From IMG/VR virus record IMGVR_UViG_3300007280_000520, positions 1 to 47,407 of that record: a DNA stretch of 47,407 nucleotides, one strand, 5' to 3'. The notes under the pieces were generated by a model that was given only the letters and a program-made list of their open reading frames with translations, was not told the origin of the DNA and made no database searches. A program made the position numbers and the translations under genes. Shown one piece after another: positions 1 through 8,332 of the stretch. This stretch comes from a virus. Every line of letters begins with the position of its first letter. Position 1 is the stretch's first letter.

Positions 1-513
1 GAAGAAACTGTAGAGGAAGTAGTGGAAGAAGAGACTGTAGAAGAAACAGTAGAAGAAAACAATACAGAGGAGGAAGCCTCTGATGATAAAGATAATGATG
101 ACAATGAACAAACTACTGAAGAAAAGGATAGTAAAACCGACAAAACTATAACAAAACCGACACCTAAGAAGAAAAAACTGACAGAAAAACAAAAACAAAA
201 AGCTAAAGAAGATAAAATGAGACAGATTATCAAAGAGAAATTATCAAAGTTAGCAGAAGTTATGTCAGATGCCGCAACGCTTGAACAGCAAGCAGCATTA
301 CAAGCACAGATAGCAGCACTTATAAATTACGTTCCAGGATTTAATGCCTATGGGCAATTAGCAATACCAGGTGTAGAGTTTTATCAACCAGATGACATGT
401 GGCAGTATCGTAACAGGAAAGTACCAGAGAATCAACGTGGGCTTTTAAATGGTTTAGCAAGCGAACTAAAGCATAAGAAAATGGTTGATGAACAATATGA
501 GGGAATGGAATAA
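1..513 (+). CDS. acidic conserved phage protein, 5'-truncated by window edge
   Basis: The frame is open from base 1, so the true start lies upstream. A GTG at 22 is possible but gives no natural start. The N-terminal part is a run of Glu, Val and Thr repeats followed by an acidic and then a Lys-rich linker, which looks disordered. The C-terminal ~90 residues are a folded-looking domain with a helical segment and an ending rich in Tyr, Trp and Arg (PGFNAYGQLAIPGVEFY, then QPDDMWQYRNRKV). From memory, this tail resembles a small conserved protein of T4-like marine phages; its function is unknown. The stop overlaps the next ATG (TAATG), suggesting coupled translation. Confidence 0.7.
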   Translation, partial: EETVEEVVEEETVEETVEENNTEEEASDDKDNDDNEQTTEEKDSKTDKTITKPTPKKKKLTEKQKQKAKEDKMRQIIKEKLSKLAEVMSDAATLEQQAALQAQIAALINYVPGFNAYGQLAIPGVEFYQPDDMWQYRNRKVPENQRGLLNGLASELKHKKMVDEQYEGME

Positions 514-839
514 TGGAGTTTTTATTTGGAATAGCAATGTCTATTCATTTAGGATTAGACAATGATTATAATCAAATGCATCCTTACTTTAGAGCAGAGT
601 ATGAAGAAATGTTTGCAGGCGTATATTATAATAGTCTAGAAAAAACAAGTCTATATATTGGAACTGAACGTGAGTTGGGATCTGATATATCAGTAGAGCT
701 AGGAGTAGTATCAGGATACAAAAAAGATCCAATTGATATTATACCGATGGTTAGACTAAAGTACAAACAATGGTTTGTTATGCCCGCCATTGAAGATGAG
801 AACAAGGGCGCAGTAATTGGATATGAATTTAAATTTTAG
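513..839 (+). CDS. conserved phage protein, beta-strand-rich
   Basis: 108 residues, starting at the ATG that overlaps the previous stop. The protein alternates polar and hydrophobic residues through most of its length and ends in an aromatic residue (GYEFKF), as outer-membrane barrel strands do. It has no clear signal peptide, so it could equally be a small soluble beta protein. From memory, similar short proteins with an 'HPYFRAEY...YYNS' pattern occur in T4-like cyanophages without known function. It sits between an acidic protein and a membrane-anchored coiled-coil protein, with only 11 bases before the next gene. Confidence 0.65.
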   Translation: MEFLFGIAMSIHLGLDNDYNQMHPYFRAEYEEMFAGVYYNSLEKTSLYIGTERELGSDISVELGVVSGYKKDPIDIIPMVRLKYKQWFVMPAIEDENKGAVIGYEFKF

Positions 840-850
840 GGAGAAATAAA

Positions 851-1480
851 ATGTCAGAAGGAAAAACAGAAGTAGAATTTGCTGGCGTAAAATTTCGAGG
901 CGGCAGAATTTTTGCCATTATATTAGCACTAAGCACACTAAGCGGTGGTTTATATGGAGCCTTTGAGTTTTATAAAGACTATATGAATATGAGAGCAAAG
1001 ATTGAGTCTTATGTTGCGCCAGACTTGTCAGGTTTAGACAAGCAATTAGCAGTATTATTAGAACATCAAAACACAGTTGAAGCTCATATGGAATTCGTTA
1101 GCAAAGAGATAGACCTATTTAAAGAAGAGATAGGATTTATCAAAGAAAATAATGACGAACATACTGTATATGTTAAGGACTTAAAGAATGGAATAAGAGA
1201 TGACATTCAGAGAGTTGAGAAAATTATGGATCAGGTTGAAGATGATATTAATGATATGGAAACAGATGTAAGAAGTAAAATTGATATTGCTGATCAACGC
1301 TTTGAAAACAAACGTGGGCAGTTACAAAATGATTATGATGCTAAAGCAGATAGTTTACGTACAGAAGCAGATCGCAAAAACGAATCATTAAGAGCAGATG
1401 TTGAACGAGCTCTTAAAGAACTAGAAGCAAGATTAAACAAAAGACTACAAAGAGCACTTGACAATCCGCTAGCACAGTAA
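851..1480 (+). CDS. membrane-anchored coiled-coil protein
   Basis: 209 residues. A single hydrophobic segment lies at about residues 18-38 (IFAIILALSTLSGGLYGAF). It is followed by a long, highly charged, heptad-like region to the C-terminus (about 50-200), consistent with a trimeric or dimeric coiled coil projecting from the inner membrane. A good ribosome-binding site (GGGAG) precedes the ATG. It could be a spanin- or holin-associated protein or a phage membrane organiser, but nothing in the sequence decides between these. A consensus sigma70 promoter for the following gene lies within its last codons. Confidence 0.7.
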   Translation: MSEGKTEVEFAGVKFRGGRIFAIILALSTLSGGLYGAFEFYKDYMNMRAKIESYVAPDLSGLDKQLAVLLEHQNTVEAHMEFVSKEIDLFKEEIGFIKENNDEHTVYVKDLKNGIRDDIQRVEKIMDQVEDDINDMETDVRSKIDIADQRFENKRGQLQNDYDAKADSLRTEADRKNESLRADVERALKELEARLNKRLQRALDNPLAQ

Positions 1481-1486
1481 TATAAT
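1458..1486 (+). promoter_or_regulatory. sigma70-type promoter, perfect consensus
   Basis: TTGACA at 1458-1463, a 17-bp spacer and TATAAT at 1481-1486. The -35 and spacer lie inside the 3' end of the coiled-coil gene. It drives the sulfotransferase-like gene starting at 1508. The -10 overlaps TAATAAATA, which also resembles a T4-type late motif. Confidence 0.75.
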
Positions 1487-1507
1487 AAATATTGCTAGGA
1501 GCGACTT

Positions 1508-2131
1508 ATGCCAAGACTGTTAATAGTAACAGGGCCACAAGGTTCTGGAAATCATTTGTTTAGTAAGATATTTGCATTACACGATGAGGTGTATGGATGG
1601 ACAACCCTTCTCAATACTTATTGGGAAGGGCATCATCATGAACCATTTGCTGATGCTTGGCAAAATCCTGACTTGCTACATGGCTTTAATTGGAAACAGA
1701 GCGAGTACTTTGTAACAAGTATTAGTTGTCCATTTGTTAAAGATAAAATGCCACAGATTCCAGACTACAAGAAGTTTATAGACATTGCAAATGTGTATTC
1801 TGATGTTGAAATTTGTATTATAGGTAGAGATCAAAATATACTTGAGAGTCAGCAAACACGAGTACGTGGCGAACATACTACGCCATTAGCGATTGATTCA
1901 CTAAATGAACTAATGAAAGATAACGAAGTAAACTTTTTAAGTCAAGAGCTCTTGTATTTGTATAAAGACAAATATCTAGAACAATTAGCCGCAGACTTAC
2001 AGTGGCCTATTGCTTATTGGGATACCGAAGTTATGGAAATATTAAAGGCTGATGCAAATAAAAAGTACGTCAAAGATGTACACGAGTATTGGTTAGATTT
2101 TGAAGTCCATAGAGCTATTAGAGAAAGTTAG
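1508..2131 (+). CDS. P-loop sulfotransferase-like protein
   Basis: 207 residues starting at an ATG after AGGAGCG. Near the N-terminus is a P-loop-like sequence (GPQGSGNHLF, residues ~9-18), which in the sulfotransferase superfamily binds the 5'-phosphosulfate of PAPS. A second conserved-looking block (CIIGRDQNILESQQTRV, about residue 100) fits the 3'-phosphate binding region. This family also contains non-sulfotransferase members, so the reaction is uncertain. It is the first of four P-loop proteins of this type in the window (others at 29441, 41658 and 43802). Its last 39 bases overlap the end of the convergent glycosyltransferase gene. Confidence 0.55.
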   Translation: MPRLLIVTGPQGSGNHLFSKIFALHDEVYGWTTLLNTYWEGHHHEPFADAWQNPDLLHGFNWKQSEYFVTSISCPFVKDKMPQIPDYKKFIDIANVYSDVEICIIGRDQNILESQQTRVRGEHTTPLAIDSLNELMKDNEVNFLSQELLYLYKDKYLEQLAADLQWPIAYWDTEVMEILKADANKKYVKDVHEYWLDFEVHRAIRES

Positions 2132-2815
2132 TCCTGTCATTTCACGATATAAATCAAGCCACTTATGTTCGTAGTCTTGTCCCCACACACCATTAAATGG
2201 ACCACCATTAGTAAAGTGTATGCCTCTTGGTAATCCGTTCTTTGCTTCGTATTCTCCTACTAGGAAATTCCAATCATCGTCAAGTTCTCCAATCTCACTT
2301 TCATCACACCATTCAAAACGATGTAACCATTGTGGGCTTCTATTACTAACACTCATTGGTGTTAAGTTTTTACAGCTTGGATGTTCACAGTTAAACAGCA
2401 TTAAGCTACTCCAGTTCTTCTTTGGAAACATGTGTTGAGTTTCCCCATAGAATTTGGTAGTATTTTTAGGCTGATACATTGGATGTTTTACACAATACAC
2501 AGCAGTTTTATCTGCATGTTTATCCCATATTATTCTATCTAAGATAGTAGACACATCATAATTAAAAATAAAATCACTATCAACAAAAAAAGCCCAACCG
2601 CTATAGTCACATAAGAACGGAACTAAGAATCTCAAATAGGTAAACTCAGTGCTATGAGGACTGTCATCATTTCTAAAATAATATCCAGCTTCTTCCATGT
2701 CAGCTTTCTTCAAGTCAACCGTCTCAATATAGTATCGTTGTTGACGATGGATACTATACTTACAAACCTCACTAGCCGCCTGTTGTTTAGGATCCCATCC
2801 TACAAATATTCTCAT
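2093..2815 (-). CDS. GT8-like glycosyltransferase
   Basis: 240 residues on the minus strand. The N-terminus (MRIFVGWDPKQQAASEVCKY) matches the start of phage GT-A glycosyltransferases. A DxD metal and nucleotide-sugar motif is visible (AFFVDSDFIF, about residues 95-104). A late 'HFTNGGPF' block fits the acceptor/product region of GT8-like enzymes. It probably transfers a sugar from a nucleotide-sugar donor to DNA, a virion protein or host glycan; which one is unknown. It overlaps the upstream minus-strand gene by 4 bases (coupled) and overlaps the convergent + strand gene by 39 bases. Confidence 0.7.
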   Translation of the reverse strand: MRIFVGWDPKQQAASEVCKYSIHRQQRYYIETVDLKKADMEEAGYYFRNDDSPHSTEFTYLRFLVPFLCDYSGWAFFVDSDFIFNYDVSTILDRIIWDKHADKTAVYCVKHPMYQPKNTTKFYGETQHMFPKKNWSSLMLFNCEHPSCKNLTPMSVSNRSPQWLHRFEWCDESEIGELDDDWNFLVGEYEAKNGLPRGIHFTNGGPFNGVWGQDYEHKWLDLYREMTGLTFSNSSMDFKI

Positions 2816-3765
2816 AAGTAATGTCTCCCTTTTCCAATATTAGCTCTAACAGCATTGAACATTTCAGCAGTATTTTCGTCAAACTTAAACTGGTCGTCTA
2901 ACAAACTCTTAGGCAAATTGCCTATATGCTGTGGCTGCCATCTGCCATGTTTCATATCAAATATAAAGTCGTCTAAATAAAATCTATCACCATCATGTCT
3001 AATAAGATCTTTTAAGTTGGGATCTAAATCCATATGATGACGATGCACAGCGTCACGATAGCTGACTGTTTTCAGTGTCATGTCTAATCCTGCACGTTTA
3101 TTTCCGTATTTACGCAATCCCAAGTCTATGCCTTCAGCCCATGGATCAAAATGGTTGTTGTTTAGATGAAACCCATCTTCAGTAAAACGTATGTCGTCCA
3201 TCTCTAACACAAAACTATCATCTTCTCGGTGTTCAAACATTTCAACAAACTGTTCAGCCGTTTTAACTTCTTTGTTGTTGATAGTCCATATCCATGGATC
3301 AGGATCAGTAAGTGGATACCAAATGTAAAAGCAATCAATATGTTGGAGAGGAGTAAGATATGTAATAGCAAACTTCTTATCGCTTCCTGGATGGGTATGA
3401 TAATTCCTACCAGCTTGTATAATTTGAAGCGGCATTTTTTGTCCGTTCTTACGGATATCTTTTGCCAGCCACATGATTTTATACAAACGATAAATAGTAT
3501 ATAGATCACTATCCTTGTCGCAATCCCAAAAACCAATTCCACCTTTAAAGAATTGATCTTTTGTTTCTTGTGGTATTTCAATGTAACGATTAATAAGCGC
3601 ACTCATCTGAGCTGTGATACCAGTCTCCCAATGGAAGCTAGTATCATAATCAAACAAGTTTTTTAGATCTCTTGCGCTAACCGTGAACTTGTATACACGT
3701 GCTTGGTTAGTTTTATTGCAGTACTCAAAGAAGTCTTTTGCAATACGATAAAATTTCTGGTTCAT
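2812..3765 (-). CDS. conserved hypothetical protein (possibly ParB-like)
   Basis: 317 residues on the minus strand. I do not recognise it with confidence. A segment at about 105-130 (KMPLQIIQAGRNYHTHPGSD) faintly resembles ParB-like nuclease-domain patterns, in which a predicted ligand loop is followed by an 'HPG' box. The rest is rich in Trp, Phe, Asp and His, with no membrane segment. It forms a two-gene unit with the glycosyltransferase, whose start overlaps its stop by 4 bases. No clear Shine-Dalgarno sequence is seen before its ATG. Confidence 0.6.
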   Translation of the reverse strand: MNQKFYRIAKDFFEYCNKTNQARVYKFTVSARDLKNLFDYDTSFHWETGITAQMSALINRYIEIPQETKDQFFKGGIGFWDCDKDSDLYTIYRLYKIMWLAKDIRKNGQKMPLQIIQAGRNYHTHPGSDKKFAITYLTPLQHIDCFYIWYPLTDPDPWIWTINNKEVKTAEQFVEMFEHREDDSFVLEMDDIRFTEDGFHLNNNHFDPWAEGIDLGLRKYGNKRAGLDMTLKTVSYRDAVHRHHMDLDPNLKDLIRHDGDRFYLDDFIFDMKHGRWQPQHIGNLPKSLLDDQFKFDENTAEMFNAVRANIGKGRHYL

Positions 3766-3772
3766 TTTTAAA

Positions 3773-3801
3773 TTGACTATTCAGGAGTTTTACACTATAA
3801 T
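3773..3801 (+). promoter_or_regulatory. sigma70-type promoter in the divergent region
   Basis: TTGACT at 3773-3778, a 17-bp spacer and TATAAT at 3796-3801. It points towards the glycosyltransferase gene at 3848. The gap from 3766 to 3847 is a divergent promoter region. Confidence 0.7.
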
Positions 3802-3814
3802 AAATATGTGTGTA

Positions 3815-3824
3815 GTTATTTATC
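3815..3824 (-). promoter_or_regulatory. possible T4-type late promoter motif (minus strand)
   Basis: On the minus strand this reads GATAAATAAC, which matches the NATAAATA late consensus of T4-like marine phages. It is about 50 bases upstream of the ATG of the minus-strand gene ending at 2812. The same decamer occurs on the + strand at 45848. Confidence 0.4.
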
Positions 3825-3847
3825 CACACAACAAATAGAGGAATTTC

Positions 3848-4552
3848 ATGTTAGACGTTTTTATGTTGACCTTTGGAGAACCCGAAGCTGACGATAACTT
3901 TAAATTATTACAAGAAAAAGCACCAAAAGCAAAACGTATTGATAATATTGAAGGCTTACTAAATGCACACCAAGCATGTGCAGAGGAAAGCAATACAGAT
4001 TATTTTTATGTATGTGATGCGGATGCAATCATACAAGAGAACTTTGGATTTAAATTTACTCCAAGTGACAGACGTGAGGCATACCCAGGTGTGCCTGAGA
4101 CTGAATGTGTGTTTACATATAGGAGTCATAATCCTATTAACGATCTTATATATGGATACGGTGCAGTAAAACTATTTCCTAAAAAAGGATTGCTTAATAC
4201 AAAAGAGTTTAAAGTTGATATGACTACAAGTATTGGTGCAAAGTTTAAGCCTCTGTTTGAAATTAGTAACATTACTGGATTTAATACTGATCCATTTAAC
4301 ACCTGGCGCAGTGCCTTCCGTGAATGTACAAAACTATCAAGTGGCATTGTTGATCATAATAAACAGATTGACGATATGTATAGACTTGAGGTTTGGTGTA
4401 CACGTGGAGAGAACAGACGTTATGGTGAATATGCCTTGCTTGGTGCGCAACAAGGAAAAGACTTTGGAGAACATTATAGAGGTAATGTAGACGCACTCAA
4501 AAGAATTAATGACTGGAACTGGTTAAGGAAACAATTTAATGGAGCTCTCTGA
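3848..4552 (+). CDS. glycosyltransferase-like protein (GT-A, phage type)
   Basis: 234 residues. A DxD motif is present (YFYVCDADAIIQ, about residues 52-63). A block 'LIYGYGAVKLFPK' follows at about 100. A pattern of this kind occurs, from memory, in phage GT-A enzymes linked to TET/JBP-type base oxidation. 'TGFNTDPFNTWRSAFRE' at about 143-159 also looks family-specific. It may glycosylate a modified base or a protein; the substrate is not shown by the sequence. The C-terminus overlaps the following methyltransferase-like gene by 14 bases. Confidence 0.55.
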   Translation: MLDVFMLTFGEPEADDNFKLLQEKAPKAKRIDNIEGLLNAHQACAEESNTDYFYVCDADAIIQENFGFKFTPSDRREAYPGVPETECVFTYRSHNPINDLIYGYGAVKLFPKKGLLNTKEFKVDMTTSIGAKFKPLFEISNITGFNTDPFNTWRSAFRECTKLSSGIVDHNKQIDDMYRLEVWCTRGENRRYGEYALLGAQQGKDFGEHYRGNVDALKRINDWNWLRKQFNGAL

Positions 4553-5678
4553 ATTTCACAAACAATATCATTGGATGAATGGTTTACACGAATACTTTTC
4601 GTTTACAGGTAAACTAGAAGAATATGAGATTATTCATAAAGCATTGTATCATGACAATTGGTACAGGAAGCGTGACATACTTATTGATCTAAATAACATG
4701 CCTGGAAGTAACCCACAGCATTATCGTGCTTGGATTAATACATTACTACATGACAAATTAGACGTAGAGCTAAAGCCACAATTGGTAGCTAATTTAATTA
4801 GGAAGCTGATGCGTGAAGATACTTTTATGACTAATTTGACTCGCTTTATCAATTATTTTGTAGAGAAAGAAATGGCGGCAATGTGTCCTGATTTGGGAGA
4901 CTTCCTAAGTCGTGGACAAGTTAAAAGTAAAATTTGGATGGTTGAGGAACTAGAAAAGATTATTGATGGATCACTAGGCAATGTTATCTTTTATGGTGGT
5001 TGGTATAATTTCGTAGCACACTTCCTGTTTGAATTTTTCGATCTTAAAAAAGTATACAGCGTAGATTGGAATGAGGATGTAGTAGACCCAAGCAAAAGAC
5101 TCTATTTAGATGAAGTAAATGCTGGAAGGTTTATGCCGTTTTCAATGGATGTAAACGAGCTAGAGTGGAAAGAAGAAGGCGGCGTTTGGTATATGGATTG
5201 GGACAAGCGTCAGGAAAGTATTGATGCTTGGATGCAAAAACAAAACGAAGCATGTGATGCCAAGCGACAAGAGATTATTGACGATTGGATGTCTAAAGAC
5301 AGTAACATTGCCAAGGTTAAACAAGGAGTTGTTGACAAAGAAGCTCTGTTTGATGAAATAGCAGGCGATGACTTACGGGCATCATATTTTGAAAATAAAG
5401 AAGAAGTGTTTGAGAACTATGGCTGGAGAAAAATTGATGACATTAATTTGGTTATCAATACTAGTTGTGAACACATGGACAATACATGGTTTGATAAGAT
5501 ACCAGAAGGACAGTTAGTATTACTACAAACTAACGACTACTTTGAAAATGAACAACACAGTAATTGTTGTAAGGATTTAGAAGATGCAAAGAAAAAGTAT
5601 CCTATGCAAGAGGTACTATATGAAGGCGAACTGGATACGCAGTTGTACAATAGGTTTATGTTAATTGGCTACAAATAA
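4539..5678 (+). CDS. SAM-dependent methyltransferase-like protein
   Basis: 379 residues. The N-terminal ~150 residues are helical and unassigned. A Rossmann-like segment follows (NVIFYGGWYNFVAHFLFEF, then VYSVDWNEDVV), equivalent to motif I and the acidic end of strand 2. Near the C-terminus 'LVINTSCEHMDNTWF' and 'GQLVLLQTNDYF' fit the later strands of a class I methyltransferase. The glycine-rich loop is atypical (YGGWYN), so the fold call is moderate. It directly follows and overlaps a glycosyltransferase gene, so the two may act on one substrate. Confidence 0.5.
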   Translation: MELSEFHKQYHWMNGLHEYFSFTGKLEEYEIIHKALYHDNWYRKRDILIDLNNMPGSNPQHYRAWINTLLHDKLDVELKPQLVANLIRKLMREDTFMTNLTRFINYFVEKEMAAMCPDLGDFLSRGQVKSKIWMVEELEKIIDGSLGNVIFYGGWYNFVAHFLFEFFDLKKVYSVDWNEDVVDPSKRLYLDEVNAGRFMPFSMDVNELEWKEEGGVWYMDWDKRQESIDAWMQKQNEACDAKRQEIIDDWMSKDSNIAKVKQGVVDKEALFDEIAGDDLRASYFENKEEVFENYGWRKIDDINLVINTSCEHMDNTWFDKIPEGQLVLLQTNDYFENEQHSNCCKDLEDAKKKYPMQEVLYEGELDTQLYNRFMLIGYK

Positions 5679-5928
5679 TCCACATAGACTAGAATTTATA
5701 GTCAGCGAGCATAGTGTCTACACTGAGGGTGAGACATTTCCAGTATGGGATTGTATTGCTAATATTGTGCATCAGCTAACATCAATAAGAATATTTTATG
5801 GACAAGACTATGGCATAGCAGAAAGTTACGTAAGTAAAAAAGGACAGCGTATAATGGTTTTGGAATTTAAAGAAGCTGAAACTGCCATGATAGTAAAATT
5901 GCATGGCGTAAAGAAAGTAAACGAATGA
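5665..5928 (+). CDS. small hypothetical protein
   Basis: 87 residues, apparently starting at a TTG that overlaps the upstream gene by 14 bases; no better start is visible downstream. The sequence alternates strands and helices with no recognised motif. It is flanked on both sides by 4-14 base overlaps, which supports it being a real coupled gene. No function can be assigned. Confidence 0.5.
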   Translation: MATNNPHRLEFIVSEHSVYTEGETFPVWDCIANIVHQLTSIRIFYGQDYGIAESYVSKKGQRIMVLEFKEAETAMIVKLHGVKKVNE

Positions 5929-6191
5929 CAGATGAAGAAGTAGAAATGACAATGGACGAGTTCGATATGTTTTTAGACGAACTTACTACCAGACAGTTGC
6001 AAAAGGAATGTGCTAGAGCATTGCATGGCATACCTGGAGACAATAATAGTATACACAAGTTTAATAAGAAAGCCCATCACAATAGTCTACTTTGGTATAA
6101 GGCAGTTATCAAAGAATATGTTTGGGAGCATGGCGGTATGCCTAGTGAAATAGGACCAGGAGTTGATGTTAGGTTTGTAATGGATGATTGA
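5925..6191 (+). CDS. small hypothetical protein, acidic N-terminus
   Basis: 88 residues. The start ATG overlaps the preceding stop (ATGA). The N-terminus is acidic and Met-rich (MTDEEVEMTMDEFDMFLDEL) and looks helical; the middle is basic with several His residues. No known family was recognised. It overlaps the downstream membrane-protein gene by 8 bases. Confidence 0.55.
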   Translation: MTDEEVEMTMDEFDMFLDELTTRQLQKECARALHGIPGDNNSIHKFNKKAHHNSLLWYKAVIKEYVWEHGGMPSEIGPGVDVRFVMDD

Positions 6192-6537
6192 TTTATTAAT
6201 TGTAAATGCAACCTATGTGGCTTATAGGTTATTAGTGAGCGCACACATTGTTAAGTTTTTTAACAAGTATGTGAACTACTATTGGGCAGTGTTAATTATG
6301 AGCCAGTTCAGTTTTGCATATGATAATGGATTGTTTGCATATCTTTATTCAGCGCAAGAAATGCCACAAATAATAGACTTAATCACCGCAGATATATTAT
6401 ACACAATTAGAGTATTTGCGGCATGGTTAATTATTAAATGGCTATGGGAAAAATTAAAAAACTATTACGTAGCAGTATTCATTGGAGCAGAAATGACCTT
6501 TGTTGTAGACTACTTTATATTTGATGGAGTATATTAA
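6184..6537 (+). CDS. small integral membrane protein
   Basis: 117 residues with about three hydrophobic segments: near residues 2-20, 35-55 (VLIMSQFSFAYDNGLFAYLY) and 72-110 (a longer pair including VFAAWLIIKWLWE). It probably sits in the host inner membrane. No holin or transporter signature is clear. Its stop overlaps the ATG of the radical SAM gene (TAATG). Confidence 0.6.
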   Translation: MIDLLIVNATYVAYRLLVSAHIVKFFNKYVNYYWAVLIMSQFSFAYDNGLFAYLYSAQEMPQIIDLITADILYTIRVFAAWLIIKWLWEKLKNYYVAVFIGAEMTFVVDYFIFDGVY

Positions 6538-7628
6538 TGTACAATTATGAAGACATTAAAGAGATACATTTAGAAATTACACAGCGTTGTAACGCTAGTT
6601 GTCCAATGTGTGACCGTAATGAAAACGGCGGTGCAGTTAACAAACATATTAGGAACGATTTACAAGAACTAAGTTTAGATGATTGTGAAACTATTTTTAC
6701 TCCTGAGTTTATTAGCCAGTTAAATGTTATGTACATGTGTGGTAATCTAGGAGATCCAATTAGTGCAAAAGACACATTAGAAGTGTTCAAATACTTCCGT
6801 GAACATAATCCAAATATGTGGTTGAGTATGAACACCAATGCAGGTGGACGTAGTGAGGCATGGTGGAGAGAACTTGCAAAAGTTATTGGACGCAAAGGTG
6901 CAGTTATTTTTAGTGTTGATGGATTAGAAGATACCAACCATTTATATCGTCAAGGTGTACACTGGAATCTAGTAGAGCGAAACATGAAAGCATTTATTGA
7001 TGCAGGAGGCAGAGCTCGTTGGGACTTTATCATCTTTGAATACAATGAGCATCAAGTTGAAGAAGCAGAAGCTCTTGCTGAGAGTTGGGGTGTTGAGAAG
7101 TTTATGAAGAAGAAAACTGGACGCTTCTTCAGCAGTATGAAAAACAAAGGCAAAGAGTCACACCAAGCACAAAACCGAAAAGGCGAAGCTACTACAGAAC
7201 TAAAGAAGCCTAAAAAGTTAGAGAATCAAAACTTAGCATTGGCTAAAGAAAAAGAGATTCAAAAAACATATGGTAGCATGATGGAGTATTACAACAAAGC
7301 AAAGATTGATTGTAAAGTTGCAGGTGCAGGAAACTTGTATGTGACAGCAGAAGGCATTGCGTTGCCTTGTTGTTGGACAGCCGGGCGTATGTACAAGTGG
7401 TGGCATGATGATCCACGTGCAGAACAAATATGGGACTTTATTGACGAAGCTGGCGGCAAAGACGCAATCAATGCCAAGTATATGGGATTACAAGGTGTCT
7501 TTGACAGTGGCATAATGAAGAACATACAAGCAAGTTGGAAATTAAAGAGTATTAAAGAAGGCAAGCTAGGCATTTGTAGTCAAAAATGCGGCACTGAGTT
7601 TGATCCATTTGCGGAGCAATTTAAATAA
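6537..7628 (+). CDS. radical SAM protein with SPASM-like C-terminal cysteines
   Basis: 363 residues. The canonical cluster motif CX3CX2C is at about residues 18-25 (RCNASCPMC). Further radical SAM features are 'CGNLGDP' at about 68 and 'FSVDGLEDT' at about 127. An insert rich in Lys follows (about 190-230). The C-terminal region has clustered cysteines (IDCKVAGAG, LPCCWTAGR, and GICSQKCGTEF near the end), typical of an auxiliary Fe-S cluster domain. It probably modifies a peptide or sugar, but the substrate is unknown. It is a paralogue of the gene at 22715 and is coupled to the nitroreductase-like gene that follows. Confidence 0.85.
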   Translation: MYNYEDIKEIHLEITQRCNASCPMCDRNENGGAVNKHIRNDLQELSLDDCETIFTPEFISQLNVMYMCGNLGDPISAKDTLEVFKYFREHNPNMWLSMNTNAGGRSEAWWRELAKVIGRKGAVIFSVDGLEDTNHLYRQGVHWNLVERNMKAFIDAGGRARWDFIIFEYNEHQVEEAEALAESWGVEKFMKKKTGRFFSSMKNKGKESHQAQNRKGEATTELKKPKKLENQNLALAKEKEIQKTYGSMMEYYNKAKIDCKVAGAGNLYVTAEGIALPCCWTAGRMYKWWHDDPRAEQIWDFIDEAGGKDAINAKYMGLQGVFDSGIMKNIQASWKLKSIKEGKLGICSQKCGTEFDPFAEQFK

Positions 7629-8266
7629 TGGAATATAATGAAATACTAAAAAATAGATTTACAACATTTGCTTGGAGCGAAGAAAAAGTATCAGACGAAG
7701 TTATTCGTGATGTAGCAAAAGAGGTGTACGATCATTATCCAAGTAAAAACCTAAAGTTTCCTTACACAGTTGATGTAGTTGACAACACTGACTATCAACA
7801 ACGGAAAGAACTACATCTGATGTGCCATCGTAATACAGATATGAATGTAGAGAATGACAAAGGCAACCCACAAGTATTAGCGCCTACGTTGCTAGTGTTT
7901 TGTAACCGCAATGTAGAAGATTTAGAAGTTGTATTTCAAAAAGTAGAAAAAAGGAAAGCAATTGGTGTTGTGAATACGGACAACATTGAAATAGGAATAG
8001 CAGTCACTGGATTTATTTTAGGTCTAACTGCTCGAGGTGTACACACAGCATTATGTCAGTGTCTACGTGAACAAGAAAAAATTGCAAAACTTCTTGACAT
8101 TGATGGATTTCCGTATATTATATTAGGTGTAGGTTATAACAGTGAGTCCATGTATTACATGGATCCACGCAATGATAAAGAACGTAGAATACCATATGAT
8201 TCACGCATTAAAACACCGTACATTAAACCTGACTTTGAATCAATTTATAGATTTAAAGACAAATAA
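7628..8266 (+). CDS. nitroreductase-family flavoprotein
   Basis: 212 residues. The N-terminal pattern (YNEILKNRFTTFAWSEEKVSD) and the helix 'GIAVTGFILGLTARGVHTAL' followed by 'YIILGVGY' match the FMN-binding nitroreductase fold, in which a mid-protein helix and a late 'lGvGy' strand are conserved. It would use FMN and NAD(P)H to reduce a substrate. Its ATG overlaps the stop of the radical SAM gene, so the two enzymes may act together, for example on a peptide or cofactor. A sigma70 promoter follows directly for the next operon. Confidence 0.6.
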   Translation: MEYNEILKNRFTTFAWSEEKVSDEVIRDVAKEVYDHYPSKNLKFPYTVDVVDNTDYQQRKELHLMCHRNTDMNVENDKGNPQVLAPTLLVFCNRNVEDLEVVFQKVEKRKAIGVVNTDNIEIGIAVTGFILGLTARGVHTALCQCLREQEKIAKLLDIDGFPYIILGVGYNSESMYYMDPRNDKERRIPYDSRIKTPYIKPDFESIYRFKDK

Positions 8267-8270
8267 GTTA

Positions 8271-8299
8271 TTGACAAATAACAAAAAATCGTGTAATAT
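8271..8299 (+). promoter_or_regulatory. sigma70-type promoter for the clamp gene
   Basis: TTGACA at 8271-8276, a 17-bp spacer and TAATAT at 8294-8299. It lies in the 66-base gap after the nitroreductase gene. A strong Shine-Dalgarno (AAGGAGA) follows before the ATG at 8333. Confidence 0.75.
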
Positions 8300-8332
8300 C
8301 AATACAATAAACAAATCACAAGGAGACTCATA

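Noticed and set aside
3805-3830. TGTGTG...CACACA inverted repeat in the divergent region
   Set aside because: Only six base pairs with an AT-rich gap; may be an operator, but there is no second copy and it can arise by chance.
6545-6937. Minus-strand 130-residue frame inside the first radical SAM gene
   Set aside because: Complete overlap with a gene of recognised family; no motif of its own. Other antisense frames in known genes were rejected for the same reason.
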